64,000 bases of DNA from Eisenibacter elegans DSM 3317 (GTDB lineage Bacteria > Bacteroidota > Bacteroidia > Cytophagales > Microscillaceae): assembly GCF_000430505.1 (NCBI RefSeq), contig NZ_AUMD01000012.1, positions 1-64,000 of the forward strand. Reading direction: 5' to 3'. Shown here piece after piece: positions 16,897 through 25,648 of the stretch (its first letter is position 1; the number at the start of each line of letters is the position of its first letter). A program made the position numbers and the translations under genes. The notes under the pieces were generated by a model. The model was not told the origin of the DNA. It did no database searches and worked only from the letters and a program-made list of their open reading frames with translations.

Positions 16897-18384
16897 ATGA
16901 AATTTGAAGAATATCGCCAACATGACGCGCTTGGGCTGGCGGCGCTAGTTCGCCAAGGCGCAGTAAGTGCGCAAAGCTTATTGGAGTTAGCTGTTGCTCG
17001 CCTCGAAGCCGTAAATCCCAGATTGAATGCAGTCATTACGCCTATGTATGCCGAGGCCGAGCGCCAGCTACAGGCACTACAGCCTACAGCACCATTTGCC
17101 GGAGTACCGTTTTTAATCAAAGATTTAGGAATTCACGTGGCCGGATACCCCCTCAAAACAGGGAGTAAAGGATATGCGGATTTTGTATCCAAAGGAGATA
17201 GTTATTTCACAAATCGGCTGCGGGAAGCAGGGTTTATATTTTTAGGTAAAACCAATACGCCAGAATTTGGCCTGACCCCCTACACAGAGCCGGCAGCCTA
17301 TGGCCCTACGCGCAACCCTTGGAATACGGCTCACTCTCCCGGAGGTAGCAGTGGTGGCTCGGCAGCTGCCGTGGCTGCCGGAATAGCGCCTTTGGCCACT
17401 GCTAGCGATGGTGGTGGCTCTATCCGCATTCCGGCGGCATTCTGTGGGCTTTTTGGCCTCAAGCCCAGCCGTGGGCGCATCTCTATGGGCCCATATTTTG
17501 GGGAGATGTGGGCCGGTGCTGTTGTCGAAGGTTGTGTGGCGCGCTCTGTGCGCGACAGTGCTGCTTTTTTGGATGCCGTACACGGCAGCGTCAGTGGCGA
17601 CCCCTACCTGATACAGCCCCCGGCCAAGTCTTTTTTGACCTCACTCGATGAGCACCCCGGCAAGCTACACATTGCCTACAGCACCCAACACACCCTCGGT
17701 CATGAGGTCAATCCCGACTGTGTAGCCGCCATACAACACACCGTCGCCATGCTCAAAGACCTCGGCCATACCCTGACCGAAGTACCACTCCCCTATCCTA
17801 AGGAAGCGCTTACACAGGTGTTTGTGGCGATGATTATTGGGGAAACCGCCGGCGACATTGCCGAACTAGAGCAACACCTTGGCCGAAAAGTAACCACTCA
17901 AGACGTAGAGCTCAATACGTGGTTGTTGGGAGCTTTGGGCAAATACTACTCGGCTAGAGAATATGTCGTACAAAAGCGTGCTTGGAATCATTTGAGCCGC
18001 CAAATGGCTGATTTTCATCGACAGTATGACCTGCTCCTTACCCCAACGATGGCCTCGCCGCCATTCCCTATTGGCGCATTACAAAATACAACAACAGAAA
18101 ATACCCTGCTCAAAACACTCAAAAACCTAGGGATGGTTGGTTTGGCCAAAAAACAAGGGGCAGTAGATAAGTTGGCCGAAAAAGTTTTCGGGCAAATGCC
18201 CTATACGCCCATTGCCAATATGACCGGGCAGCCCGCCGCCTCTGTGCCCCTCTATTGGAATGAGGCGCAGCTGCCTGTAGGCACCATGCTCACCGCTGCC
18301 ATAGGGCAAGAAACCTTACTCCTTCAGGTAGCTGCCCAGCTCGAAAAACAGCAGCCTTGGCTACATCGTATGCCGAAAATATAG
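16897..18384 (+). CDS. Amidase (amidase signature family)
   Basis: Amidase-signature enzymes hydrolyse amide bonds with a Ser-cisSer-Lys triad. The 495-residue product shows the catalytic Lys in PFLIKDLG (about residue 75), the glycine- and serine-rich segment [17 protein letters not shown] (first Ser), and [22 protein letters not shown] (nucleophile Ser region), followed by GRISMGP. It is not GatA by context, since no gatB or gatC is near, and its C-terminal part ([21 protein letters not shown]) fits general amidases and 6-aminohexanoate-type hydrolases. The substrate is unknown. The gene stands alone on the plus strand, divergent from the cbb3 cluster. Confidence 0.92.
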   Translation: MKFEEYRQHDALGLAALVRQGAVSAQSLLELAVARLEAVNPRLNAVITPMYAEAERQLQALQPTAPFAGVPFLIKDLGIHVAGYPLKTGSKGYADFVSKGDSYFTNRLREAGFIFLGKTNTPEFGLTPYTEPAAYGPTRNPWNTAHSPGGSSGGSAAAVAAGIAPLATASDGGGSIRIPAAFCGLFGLKPSRGRISMGPYFGEMWAGAVVEGCVARSVRDSAAFLDAVHGSVSGDPYLIQPPAKSFLTSLDEHPGKLHIAYSTQHTLGHEVNPDCVAAIQHTVAMLKDLGHTLTEVPLPYPKEALTQVFVAMIIGETAGDIAELEQHLGRKVTTQDVELNTWLLGALGKYYSAREYVVQKRAWNHLSRQMADFHRQYDLLLTPTMASPPFPIGALQNTTTENTLLKTLKNLGMVGLAKKQGAVDKLAEKVFGQMPYTPIANMTGQPAASVPLYWNEAQLPVGTMLTAAIGQETLLLQVAAQLEKQQPWLHRMPKI

Positions 18385-18410
18385 TACTGCTTAGGCTGAA
18401 ATAGCTTCCC

Positions 18411-18439
18411 AAGCAAAAGCGATAGCCTCGCTTTTGCTT
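18411..18439. terminator. Hairpin between convergent genes
   Basis: AAGCAAAAGCGA and TCGCTTTTGCTT form a perfect 12-bp stem with a five-base loop. It overlaps the stop codon of the minus-strand PspC gene. No long T run follows on either strand, so it may end transcription weakly in both directions. Confidence 0.5.
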
Positions 18440-18659
18440 ACCATTCCCACACCACAGGATTGTGGCGCTTGCGCCAATGTTGGCGCATATTCATCAAAAA
18501 AGCTAAGCCCAAATACACCAAAACCGGCGAACCTAGGGTCAGAAAAGAGCTATAAATAAAAAAAACACGAACGCTAGAGGTACTCAGCCGCATCTTCTCC
18601 GCCAACCGCGTACAAACCCCAAAGGCCTGCCATTCTAAAAATAGTTGTACTCGCTTCAT
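18438..18659 (-). CDS. PspC domain-containing small membrane protein
   Basis: The product is 73 residues. FGVCTRLAEKMRLSTSSVRVFFIYSSFLTLGSPVLVYLGLAFLMN corresponds to the PspC domain pattern (GVCxGLAexfgi..vRiiFv...l..G.g.llYlilwllmP), which joins an amphipathic start to one or two membrane segments. Such stand-alone PspC proteins are common and are linked with envelope stress, though their exact role in Bacteroidetes is unclear. The start at MKRVQLFLEW was chosen because the upstream part of the open frame lacks family resemblance. Confidence 0.78.
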   Translation of the reverse strand: MKRVQLFLEWQAFGVCTRLAEKMRLSTSSVRVFFIYSSFLTLGSPVLVYLGLAFLMNMRQHWRKRHNPVVWEW

Positions 18660-18796
18660 GTTGTGTTTTGATAGGATACTGGTACAAAAAAAACCAAGAG
18701 TCTCACAAATAAGCACCGATTTTTTTTTCTTTGCAAAATATTTGTGGTAAAATTGCGTCGAAGTTCAAACGTAATTCAACAAAACATTCAAGTTTT

Positions 18797-20713
18797 ATGA
18801 GTCAAAGCAAAAACATTGTACTAGGCCTTGCCATCCTTGGCTCTACAGTCTGGGCAACTAGCTGTGATCCACTCTCTGGGATGATTAAGCTCGCTAAGGA
18901 TTCTGACCTGAAAGCTGATCCAAACCCACTCGAATTGCATGGTACTACTGTGCCTTTCACCATGACAGCTAAGCTTCCTACTTCGATGATGAAGAAAAAC
19001 ACTGAGTACACGATGGAAGTATACTATCGTGCCGGTGACATCGATGCACAAGCTGATGGAACAGAAGACAGCAAAGAACTCAAAATCGGCGCAGTTACTT
19101 TTGATGGCGACAAATATGCCGGCACAAAAGATCAGCCTTCAGAGTCTAAGCAGTTTAGCTTCCAGTACAAAGACGAATTCGAAAGAGGTGGTCTTTGGTT
19201 TAAAGGAGTTGGCAAAAACAAGAAAAACGGCAAAACCAAAAGCTTCCCTTCAGAGGACGGCAAGCAGGCTATCCGTATCCCCGCACCTAACACTGTGCGC
19301 GGTATCGTAACTAGCGCTTTGCACGTGAAAGACCCTTCTAAAAACCCTTATGATGGTACTGGTGAAAGCCCATTTGCTTTCTTCGACCACGGTTATGTAG
19401 AAGAATCTTCTAGCACTCCTGTACGTCTCGACTATGAGAAAGGGGTTGCTCAAGCTAAGAAGAGCTTCATGGAAAACGAAAAAACCATGGAAGTAATCGA
19501 CCTCTTCTTGAAGCCGGGCAACATTCCTCCATTCTCTGCTACAGGTACTAGCTCTCACTCACCTGAAGGCAGCGAAACTGTAAACACCAACCTAGCACAA
19601 AACCGTGCGAAGAACATGGTAGACAGCTTCGTTGAGAAACTTCGCCTATACAACTACAAGAAAGAAGATCTTTCTAAATATGTAGCAGGCTTCAAAATCG
19701 ATCCTAAGTCTTTGGATGCTACTTGGCCTGAGTTCAAAACAATGGTCAACAAGAATGGCACTTTGACTGCTGATCAGAAGCAAGAAATCATCTCTATCGT
19801 TGACGGTGATGGCAACTTCGTAGAAAAAGAGCGTCAATTGTCTCAAAAAGACTACTACAGCGTACTCGAAAACGAAGTGTATCCTTACATGCGTTACGCT
19901 CGTGTAGACGTATCAATGACTAAAGGTACTCGTTCACTCGAAGAGCTTGCTCCTTTGGCTGCTGCTATCGTAAAAGGCGAGAAAGAAGCTGAGCAGATGA
20001 GCGAAGCCGAGTTCTTGTTCGTAGCTGAAAACACTGCTGACCGTGAGCAACGCGCTGCTATCTTGGAAGCTGGTGCTAAGAAGTATCCTTCTCATAAGGT
20101 ATACAACAACTTGGGCGCTACTTACCTTGAGCACGCCGCCATCACTGGTAACACTGGTAGCGTAGACAAAGCTGAAAACGCTCTGAAGCAAGCTGCTGGC
20201 AAAAAAGAAACAGCTGAAACTCACTACAACTTGGCTAACGTATACTTCATGAAAGGTGATGTTGCTAAAGCTAAAGAACACCTTGATAAAGCTGTCAAAA
20301 TGGGTGGATCTGGCTCATTGGCCAAGAAACTCAAAGGTGCTGAGGCTTACTTTGCTATCAAAGCTGCTTCTATGCGCGACGATAACAAGTACAACGAAGC
20401 TATCGCTTCTTTGAACCAAGCAGACAAAAACTACGTGAACAACTTCAACAGTGGTTTGGCTAAGCTTTTGCAACACAAAGACTTCGCTGGTGCTGCTAAC
20501 GATTTCAACGCTGCTTCTAAGCAATATGACAAAGACGGTGAGGTATACTATATGCTTGCCATCGTAGCCTTGAAAGAGAACAAGCTCGAAGATATGGGCA
20601 AATTCCTAGGCATGGCTATTGCTAAAGATAGCATGTGGAAAGACAAGGCCGTAAAAGACCCTGTATTCTACAGCGTGCGTACTGGCTCTGCTTTCACCAA
20701 CGCCGTGAAATAA
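18797..20713 (+). CDS. Large TPR-containing lipoprotein, probably abundant
   Basis: The product is 638 residues. It begins with a signal sequence and a lipobox ending ATSC (Cys 23), so it is lipid-anchored. Residues about 25-200 form a beta-rich domain with no family I know. Around residues 250-300, FSATGTSSHSPEGSETVN followed by LAQNRAKNMVDSFVEKL resembles the 'G.ssPEGSe..N..Ls..RA..v' segment of OmpA-type peptidoglycan-binding domains. Residues about 415-620 hold tetratricopeptide-like repeats (YNNLGATYLEHAAI, THYNLANVYFMKGDVAKAKEHLDKA, YYMLAIVALKENK). Codon choice is visibly biased to GCT, AAC, TTC and GGT, unlike neighbouring genes, suggesting high expression. It is a single-gene unit with its own terminator. 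Function unknown; a structural envelope role is plausible. Confidence 0.85.
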   Translation: MSQSKNIVLGLAILGSTVWATSCDPLSGMIKLAKDSDLKADPNPLELHGTTVPFTMTAKLPTSMMKKNTEYTMEVYYRAGDIDAQADGTEDSKELKIGAVTFDGDKYAGTKDQPSESKQFSFQYKDEFERGGLWFKGVGKNKKNGKTKSFPSEDGKQAIRIPAPNTVRGIVTSALHVKDPSKNPYDGTGESPFAFFDHGYVEESSSTPVRLDYEKGVAQAKKSFMENEKTMEVIDLFLKPGNIPPFSATGTSSHSPEGSETVNTNLAQNRAKNMVDSFVEKLRLYNYKKEDLSKYVAGFKIDPKSLDATWPEFKTMVNKNGTLTADQKQEIISIVDGDGNFVEKERQLSQKDYYSVLENEVYPYMRYARVDVSMTKGTRSLEELAPLAAAIVKGEKEAEQMSEAEFLFVAENTADREQRAAILEAGAKKYPSHKVYNNLGATYLEHAAITGNTGSVDKAENALKQAAGKKETAETHYNLANVYFMKGDVAKAKEHLDKAVKMGGSGSLAKKLKGAEAYFAIKAASMRDDNKYNEAIASLNQADKNYVNNFNSGLAKLLQHKDFAGAANDFNAASKQYDKDGEVYYMLAIVALKENKLEDMGKFLGMAIAKDSMWKDKAVKDPVFYSVRTGSAFTNAVK

Positions 20714-20738
20714 GCATAGCCCAACGCTATAAAATGCT

Positions 20739-20768
20739 AAAAAAGCCTGCCTTTGTGCAGGCTTTTTT
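20739..20768 (+). terminator. Rho-independent terminator of the TPR lipoprotein gene
   Basis: AAAAGCCTGC and GCAGGCTTTTTT pair around a six-base loop and end in a T run, 25 bases past the stop codon. Confidence 0.9.
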
Positions 20769-20862
20769 CATGTAAAAGCAACCCGCCTACGCTTTTTGCG
20801 TAAGAATAAGGCGTACAGTCTTTAATGAATCTCATTACCCTTTGTTAAAATACCTCAGACTT

Positions 20863-21234
20863 ATGAAATGGACGTTATTTTTACCAATCCTTGCCCTGAT
20901 GATGTTTACCCAAGCTTGCTCACAAAAAAGCTTGGTGATGAGTCATCGTGAAAAAGAACGTATCATCGAAGGCCGATGGACTAACCAATACAAGTACGTT
21001 GACTTCCAGTTTCTCCGTGGCCGAAAAGATAATACTTACAAAATTCAATGGCCAGGCAGCCGTGTTGATACCGGCACATGGCGCATCGCGAACAACGGGA
21101 TTATCCTCAACTCCAAAATGGAAGGCATCGAAATATATGGAGATGTCATTAAGCTAGAAGACAACCGCTTTGTCGTACACTTTGATAACTATGAAGAATA
21201 CGACCTCTTCCGTGTAGTAGAAAAACGCCGCTAA
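20863..21234 (+). CDS. Small lipoprotein of unknown function
   Basis: The product is 123 residues with a signal peptide and lipobox FTQAC (Cys 19). After it comes SLVMSHREKERIIEGRWTNQYKYVDFQFL, then a region rich in alternating strands (TGTWRIANNGIIL, GDVIKLEDNRFVVHFDNYEEYDLFRVVEKRR). The pattern W-T near the start of the mature domain and GTWRI further on is reminiscent of lipocalin-like stress lipoproteins in this phylum, but I do not assign a family. It has its own terminator downstream. Confidence 0.75.
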   Translation: MKWTLFLPILALMMFTQACSQKSLVMSHREKERIIEGRWTNQYKYVDFQFLRGRKDNTYKIQWPGSRVDTGTWRIANNGIILNSKMEGIEIYGDVIKLEDNRFVVHFDNYEEYDLFRVVEKRR

Positions 21235-21268
21235 GCCCCTTGGGCATAGCCCCCACCACAGTACGCAG

Positions 21269-21306
21269 GCAATCCGCAAAAACAACACGGGTTGCTTGTT
21301 TTTTTT
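21269..21306 (+). terminator. Rho-independent terminator
   Basis: GCAATCC and GGGTTGC pair around a 13-base loop, followed by TTGTTTTTTTT. It lies 35 bases past the small lipoprotein gene. Confidence 0.65.
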
Positions 21307-21336
21307 GGGTAAATGGCTTAAATTTTGCCACCTTTG
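21304..21336 (+). promoter_or_regulatory. Possible promoter of the repeat-protein gene
   Basis: TTTG at 21304-21307 and CACCTTTG at 21329-21336 with 21 bases between them. The second element has C in place of the first T of TAnnTTTG and an A in the second position, so it is a partial match. Confidence 0.35.
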
Positions 21337-21428
21337 TAATTATTGCCACCCTTAGCGCTTTTCTTACAATACACACACCCGAAAAGCCTGTACTAAATAA
21401 GCCTCAAATCACATAATCATACTTGGGT

Positions 21429-23243
21429 ATGGAAAAACGCATCAACGAAAAAAACTTGACACAATACAGCCATCAATTGGCAGAACAACTCCAAAATAGT
21501 TATTTTTCTACCGAAAAAACCCATATCCACGGCCAAGAAATCCTGAACTTCTCCCCACTCAAGCAAGCCAACTTGCTTGTACTCAAAAATTTATTTGAGC
21601 AATGGCAACAGGAAATCAGTAAACTCGAAAGCCCTTATTTTGACTATGCCCAAGAGAGTGTCCAACAAGCCCTCAAAGGGTTTATGAATACGCTCTCCCA
21701 ACATATCCGCATTGCGGCGGCTGACTTTCAGCCCCTTATGGCTGCCAGCCTCCAAAATGCCATCAAACTGAGCATCGCTCCTGCGCAATTTTTCACACAA
21801 GAGCTGGCCCAAAAATATTCGCTACAAGCCCTCAAAGAAGGCTTCAAGTACATCCAACAGCAACGCCAGTGGTACAAGGGTTTTCTAGATCACGCTGAGC
21901 AAACACTCTCCGAGGCCGATGCCCAAACGCCTACAGCGCTACAAGCTTGCTTTGAGCAATACCTCGCCCAAAACCCACCACAAGTAAGCGATGAGGCCGC
22001 AGCATTAGCGCCTTTCCAAAGTATCTTGCCCTTATCTACAGCGCAACTTTATGCCCCTGAAGTAGACGAAACCGCTGACTATCTCCGCTATACTGGTGCT
22101 CGCCTCCTGACTGACCTCGACGACCACCCCGACGATGATCAACGCTATTTTGCAGACACTGACCCCGATGGCGACCCTGTCCTCGATTATCTCCATACAT
22201 ACCCCCTCCAGGCAGATACTGCCGAACCGGAAACTGCGCCGGAGCAACTTATTGCCGCGCAAAAAGATACTCCCGAAACAACTACCGGGGAGCCAGAAGA
22301 TATTACTGACCAAGAAACAGTACCCCTCATCGGCGAGGAGAGCAGCCCCGAAGAGACTGATATGACTGACGCGCTGCCCGAAGAGCCAGTACTGGCAACG
22401 TTAAGTGCCGAAGAAATACAGGCTTACCTCGAAAATAGAGGTGCCGGATTGCTTACCGACCTCGATGATCATCCCGACGACCCCAACCAATATGCCCCCA
22501 TACCTGTCGAAGAAGATCCAGCACTGTATCTATATGAGCTTGTACAAAAGTTTGAAAGCCTAGGAGAAGATGCCGACACCCTCGGAGAGTATTTTAGCTA
22601 CAAAGGGGCAGACCTCTTGGCCGATTACCCCGACCACCCCGATGAAGAGCGTGCCTACCCCGAAGTACTACCGCTCGATAAAGACCCTATCCACTGCTGT
22701 GCGGCTCAAGCTTCCGCCCCCAAGCCGGCAGAAGACCCTGTAGAGATGTATCTTGACTTTAAAGGCGCCGGATTGCTCACTAATCTTGATGATCACCCTG
22801 ACGAGCTGCGTGACTATAGCCGTGTGGACATCGAACAAGACCCCGTCAGCCAAGTACTTGCTATGTGGCAACAACAAGGCGCAGACGCTCCCACACCCAC
22901 GACAATACACGCAACCATCAACCAAGAAACGGCACAGCCCATACTCAATGACCAATTAAAGTCAGAAACCAATAGCCCTAGCCTCCACGAAAAATTTCAG
23001 CAGGCCAAACTCGCACAAATACGAGCAGCTATTTCGCTAAACCAAAAGTTTTTGTTTATCAACCAACTCTTTGAAGGGGATAATCAGGCTTTTAATCAAG
23101 CTATAGACACCCTCGATACGCTGCCCACACTAGAGGAGGCCAAAAAATACCTCCACCAAACTTGCGTAGAAAAATATCGCTGGGAAATAGACGACGATGT
23201 AGTACAAGAGTTTTATGAATTGGTAGAGCGCCGATTTGTATAA
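21429..23243 (+). CDS. Protein with four DDHPD repeats and a conserved C-terminal domain, function unknown
   Basis: The product is 604 residues without signal peptide or membrane segment, probably cytoplasmic. Residues 1-160 are helical and Gln-rich. A repeat of about 25-30 residues occurs at about 218, 333, 388 and 441: Tyr-[Leu/Phe]-x2-[Lys/Arg/Thr]-Gly-Ala-x-Leu-Leu-[Thr/Ala]-[Asp/Asn]-[Leu/Tyr]-x-Asp-His-Pro-Asp, then an acidic tail ending in Asp-Pro. The linkers are very rich in Glu, Pro, Thr and Asp, so the middle is likely extended and strongly acidic. The C-terminal about 90 residues (LNQKFLFINQLFEGDNQAFN to YELVERRF) resemble a short domain found at the end of many Bacteroidetes hypothetical proteins. 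The start ATG at 21429 is preferred over an in-frame TTG two codons upstream. No function can be assigned. Confidence 0.85.
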   Translation: MEKRINEKNLTQYSHQLAEQLQNSYFSTEKTHIHGQEILNFSPLKQANLLVLKNLFEQWQQEISKLESPYFDYAQESVQQALKGFMNTLSQHIRIAAADFQPLMAASLQNAIKLSIAPAQFFTQELAQKYSLQALKEGFKYIQQQRQWYKGFLDHAEQTLSEADAQTPTALQACFEQYLAQNPPQVSDEAAALAPFQSILPLSTAQLYAPEVDETADYLRYTGARLLTDLDDHPDDDQRYFADTDPDGDPVLDYLHTYPLQADTAEPETAPEQLIAAQKDTPETTTGEPEDITDQETVPLIGEESSPEETDMTDALPEEPVLATLSAEEIQAYLENRGAGLLTDLDDHPDDPNQYAPIPVEEDPALYLYELVQKFESLGEDADTLGEYFSYKGADLLADYPDHPDEERAYPEVLPLDKDPIHCCAAQASAPKPAEDPVEMYLDFKGAGLLTNLDDHPDELRDYSRVDIEQDPVSQVLAMWQQQGADAPTPTTIHATINQETAQPILNDQLKSETNSPSLHEKFQQAKLAQIRAAISLNQKFLFINQLFEGDNQAFNQAIDTLDTLPTLEEAKKYLHQTCVEKYRWEIDDDVVQEFYELVERRFV

Positions 23244-23270
23244 CCCGCAGAAACTTGATGACCTGATTAT

Positions 23271-23373
23271 TATACCCAATCAACATTGGTTTGAGAAGTA
23301 TATGCGCTGAAAATCCTTGATAATCAAGGAAATCACATATTGTGAATCTTCAAACCAAGTGAATCTTGGTATA
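23271..23373 (-). repeat. Family 3 dispersed repeat, copy 1 (about 103 bp, MITE-like)
   Basis: The ends are imperfect inverted repeats of about 26 bases: TATACCCAATCAACATTGGT on the left and, read from the other strand, TATACCAAGATTCACTTGGT on the right. Inside are two small hairpins (CCTTGATAATCAAGG and CACATATTGTG). A copy of the same length lies at 56823-56924 in the opposite orientation, and fragments are seen near 8057 and 58110. It sits between the repeat-protein gene and the toxin-antitoxin pair. Confidence 0.75.
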
Positions 23374-23411
23374 CATTACTTACCTAATCACCCCAAACCT
23401 CTACAAAGCCT

Positions 23412-23642
23412 ATGGTTAGTATTATTGTTGAAACCCCACCAGAGCAACTCTCGGCTGTCTTAGCCTTGCTCGAAAACTCCGGGCTGGAGCTGCGCATCAT
23501 TATGGAAGATGAGGCCGATAAAAACCTTCGACCGATGACTTCTATCGATTTCTATAAGCGCATCAATGCCGCCAATAAAGCCGAAATAGACGGCGAGTTG
23601 GTCAATCACCCAACTGTAGTACAGGAGGTGGCCTCATGGTAA
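23412..23642 (+). CDS. Putative antitoxin of a type II toxin-antitoxin pair
   Basis: The product is 76 residues, acidic, with two helices (ETPPEQLSAVLALLENSG and TSIDFYKRINAANKAEIDGE). It contains no obvious DNA-binding fold at the N terminus, but its size, acidity, position in front of a RelE/ParE-type toxin, and the seven-base overlap with that gene (ATGGTAA) support an antitoxin. It probably neutralises the toxin by binding and may autoregulate the operon. The antitoxin family is not identified. Confidence 0.75.
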   Translation: MVSIIVETPPEQLSAVLALLENSGLELRIIMEDEADKNLRPMTSIDFYKRINAANKAEIDGELVNHPTVVQEVASW

Positions 23643-23938
23643 CAGCACGCAGAGTATTTTGGACTAGCACCGCCCGCCGCGATTTGCAGCAAATCTACCA
23701 AAGGGTGGCACAACGCTCTCCCGAAACCGCCCAAGCATTGGTCGAAGGAATGCTCAAAGTTATTGAAGAGCTCAATACCCAACACGCCAACGGTACGCCT
23801 GAGCCGCTGCTGGCACGCGAAACGATGCCATACTTGTATATCAAGTACGCCTTTTACAAAATTGTCTATAGCTTGATAGATGATAAAGTGGTCATCAAAT
23901 TGATTTACCACCAACGCCAAGACCCCACCGTGGGGTAA
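23636..23938 (+). CDS. RelE/ParE family toxin
   Basis: The product is 100 residues and basic at its N terminus. FWTSTARRDLQQIYQRVAQRSPETAQALVEGMLKVIEEL is the two-helix start of RelE/ParE toxins, and YLYIKYAFYKIVYSLIDDKVVIKLIYHQRQDP is the C-terminal beta-sheet with the typical 'Y-K-I-V-Y-x(5)-V-x-I-x-x-I-x-H-x-R-Q-D' pattern. Whether it cuts mRNA (RelE-like) or poisons gyrase (ParE-like) cannot be told; the RQDP ending is seen in ParE-like members. It is translated with the antitoxin gene it overlaps. Confidence 0.87.
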   Translation: MVTARRVFWTSTARRDLQQIYQRVAQRSPETAQALVEGMLKVIEELNTQHANGTPEPLLARETMPYLYIKYAFYKIVYSLIDDKVVIKLIYHQRQDPTVG

Positions 23939-23948
23939 ACATAAACCA

Positions 23949-23985
23949 AAAAGCCATCCACAATCTTCTGTAGGATGGCTTTTTT
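23949..23985 (+). terminator. Rho-independent terminator of the toxin-antitoxin operon
   Basis: AAAAGCCATCC and GGATGGCTTTTTT pair around a loop of about 13 bases and end in T. It begins 11 bases after the toxin stop codon. Confidence 0.85.
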
Positions 23986-24057
23986 GGAGTTGTATTATGG
24001 CAAACTTAGCGCTTATTTTATTGCGAATGCATCTCCTCGATATATCCAAGATATTTT

Positions 24058-25620
24058 TTAGCGCTTGCGTTTGGGCTTGCCCCACCAAAGTAACATCCCC
24101 ATTAGGTTGACCACCAGCACGCCGAGGGCGGATAACATCATCACCCCATCACGGACGTTCTTACCAGCCCAATCCATCAAGAAAAACTTGTGGAAGATGG
24201 CAAAAGACAAGCCTTCACGCCGGTCGGCATTGCGGATATGGGCGGCTAGGTGTCCGCTAGAGGTTTCGACAAAGAAGGTGTCGCTATCTGGTGTGTCGTA
24301 GGCAAACTTCACTACAGGCAGGCGTTTGAAGATAAAACCATACTCGCGGTTGTCGAAGGCGGCGATGGGCTTGGTTTCGAGCAGAGAGGCATTGGCAAAA
24401 TCACTGCCCTTGAGGCTTTGACTCATCTCGCAACAGTCGATATCAGCAGCGTTGGCAGTGTTGAGCTTGGCCATAAAGTACTGCACGAGGTATTCGGCAT
24501 AGACTTGGTTGCCGTTTTCGAGCACAGTACCGTTTAGGGCTTGGTAGTACTGTGTTTCTGCGGGCTGATCCTCAGTAGCTTTGTAAAAAGCTTGAAAATA
24601 AGGCGTTTTCCGAATTTGTATGAGCGAAAGATTATGAAGCCGCTCCCAATCCAATGGGAGTGCGGTAGAGGCCATGCGCAAGTCGGCAGTCTTGATTTCG
24701 GGGGTGTAGACCATCTCGGGCAGGCGGTTGGGGCTGTACTTGCGTGTGGCGTGGTAGGCTCCACTAAAGGCAAAGGTTAGCGTAACCAAGGCGGTGGCAA
24801 GGCCAATCTGTCGGTGGTAGCGGCGCAGGAAGCCTGTCTTGTCTCCGTTGGCAGGAGCTTTGAACTTGCTCCACATAAAGCCATAAATGACCAATCCGCT
24901 CACGGCAGCCAAGATGATGATGCTCAAAAAGGCTATCATCACCGTAATGCGCAGCCAGTTGTTGGCGATGGCCTCTAGAAAAGACCAATTGTGGAAGTTG
25001 TCAAAGACCCACAAAAAAGCCTTGCGTGAGGTGGGGTTGAAGGTAGCCAGACGGTCGGAGCTCGTTTCTACATAAACATCCATCCGGTCGGGGCGGTCGA
25101 AGCTGAGTTTCCAAACTGGCAGCAGCCGATTGACAAACTTGTACTGTCCGTCGAACTCGGTCTGTAGGGTAATACTTTTGAGCGGACTTTGAGCATCATC
25201 GAGAAAGTAACGGGCAAGGTATTCGGCGTGTTTTTGCTCGCCATCGGGCAGTTCTTGGCCGCTTTGGGTATCGAAATAACGCAGCGGCTCACCAGCTTTT
25301 TGCTTTACTTGGTAATAAGTCTGCCCCGCAAAACTAACTATACGGAAGTTTTGAAGCGTTGCGATGCTGTTTTGCGTCAGCACCTCTTGCAGCGAGAGGC
25401 TTATTTGTGCTTGGTCTACAGGCTTGGGGATGACGAACTGCCGGGCGATTTCGGGTTTGAACCAGTGCGCCATAAAGGGGTGCATCAGCCCGGAGAGCGT
25501 CCAAAAGATGACCGGAATGCAGACAATCGTGCCAATGGTTCGATGCCAGCCATACATCCGACGGCGGATGTAGGTTTGCGCCGTAGCAAGGGAGTTGGTG
25601 GCTGTGTTCTGTTTGTTCAT
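24058..25620 (-). CDS. PepSY-associated membrane protein
   Basis: The product is 520 residues. It starts with a hydrophobic segment in RRRMYGWHRTIGTIVCIPVIFWTLSGLMHPFM, where the W-H-R near the first span is typical of PepSY-TM proteins (often annotated as iron-regulated membrane proteins). Two PepSY-like periplasmic regions are separated by membrane spans around residues 225-255 and 282-305, and a last span near the C terminus (VMMLSALGVLVVNLMGMLLWWGKPKRKR). Members of the family are thought to take part in metal or siderophore reduction at the inner membrane; this is not proven. It is the last gene of the 31.7-24.0 kb cluster, 28 bases after the preceding gene. The start at MNKQNTATN was chosen; 50 upstream residues of the open frame overlap the preceding gene. 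Confidence 0.88.
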   Translation of the reverse strand: MNKQNTATNSLATAQTYIRRRMYGWHRTIGTIVCIPVIFWTLSGLMHPFMAHWFKPEIARQFVIPKPVDQAQISLSLQEVLTQNSIATLQNFRIVSFAGQTYYQVKQKAGEPLRYFDTQSGQELPDGEQKHAEYLARYFLDDAQSPLKSITLQTEFDGQYKFVNRLLPVWKLSFDRPDRMDVYVETSSDRLATFNPTSRKAFLWVFDNFHNWSFLEAIANNWLRITVMIAFLSIIILAAVSGLVIYGFMWSKFKAPANGDKTGFLRRYHRQIGLATALVTLTFAFSGAYHATRKYSPNRLPEMVYTPEIKTADLRMASTALPLDWERLHNLSLIQIRKTPYFQAFYKATEDQPAETQYYQALNGTVLENGNQVYAEYLVQYFMAKLNTANAADIDCCEMSQSLKGSDFANASLLETKPIAAFDNREYGFIFKRLPVVKFAYDTPDSDTFFVETSSGHLAAHIRNADRREGLSFAIFHKFFLMDWAGKNVRDGVMMLSALGVLVVNLMGMLLWWGKPKRKR

Positions 25621-25648
25621 ATCAGTAGGTGGGTTTTGAGGACTTATT

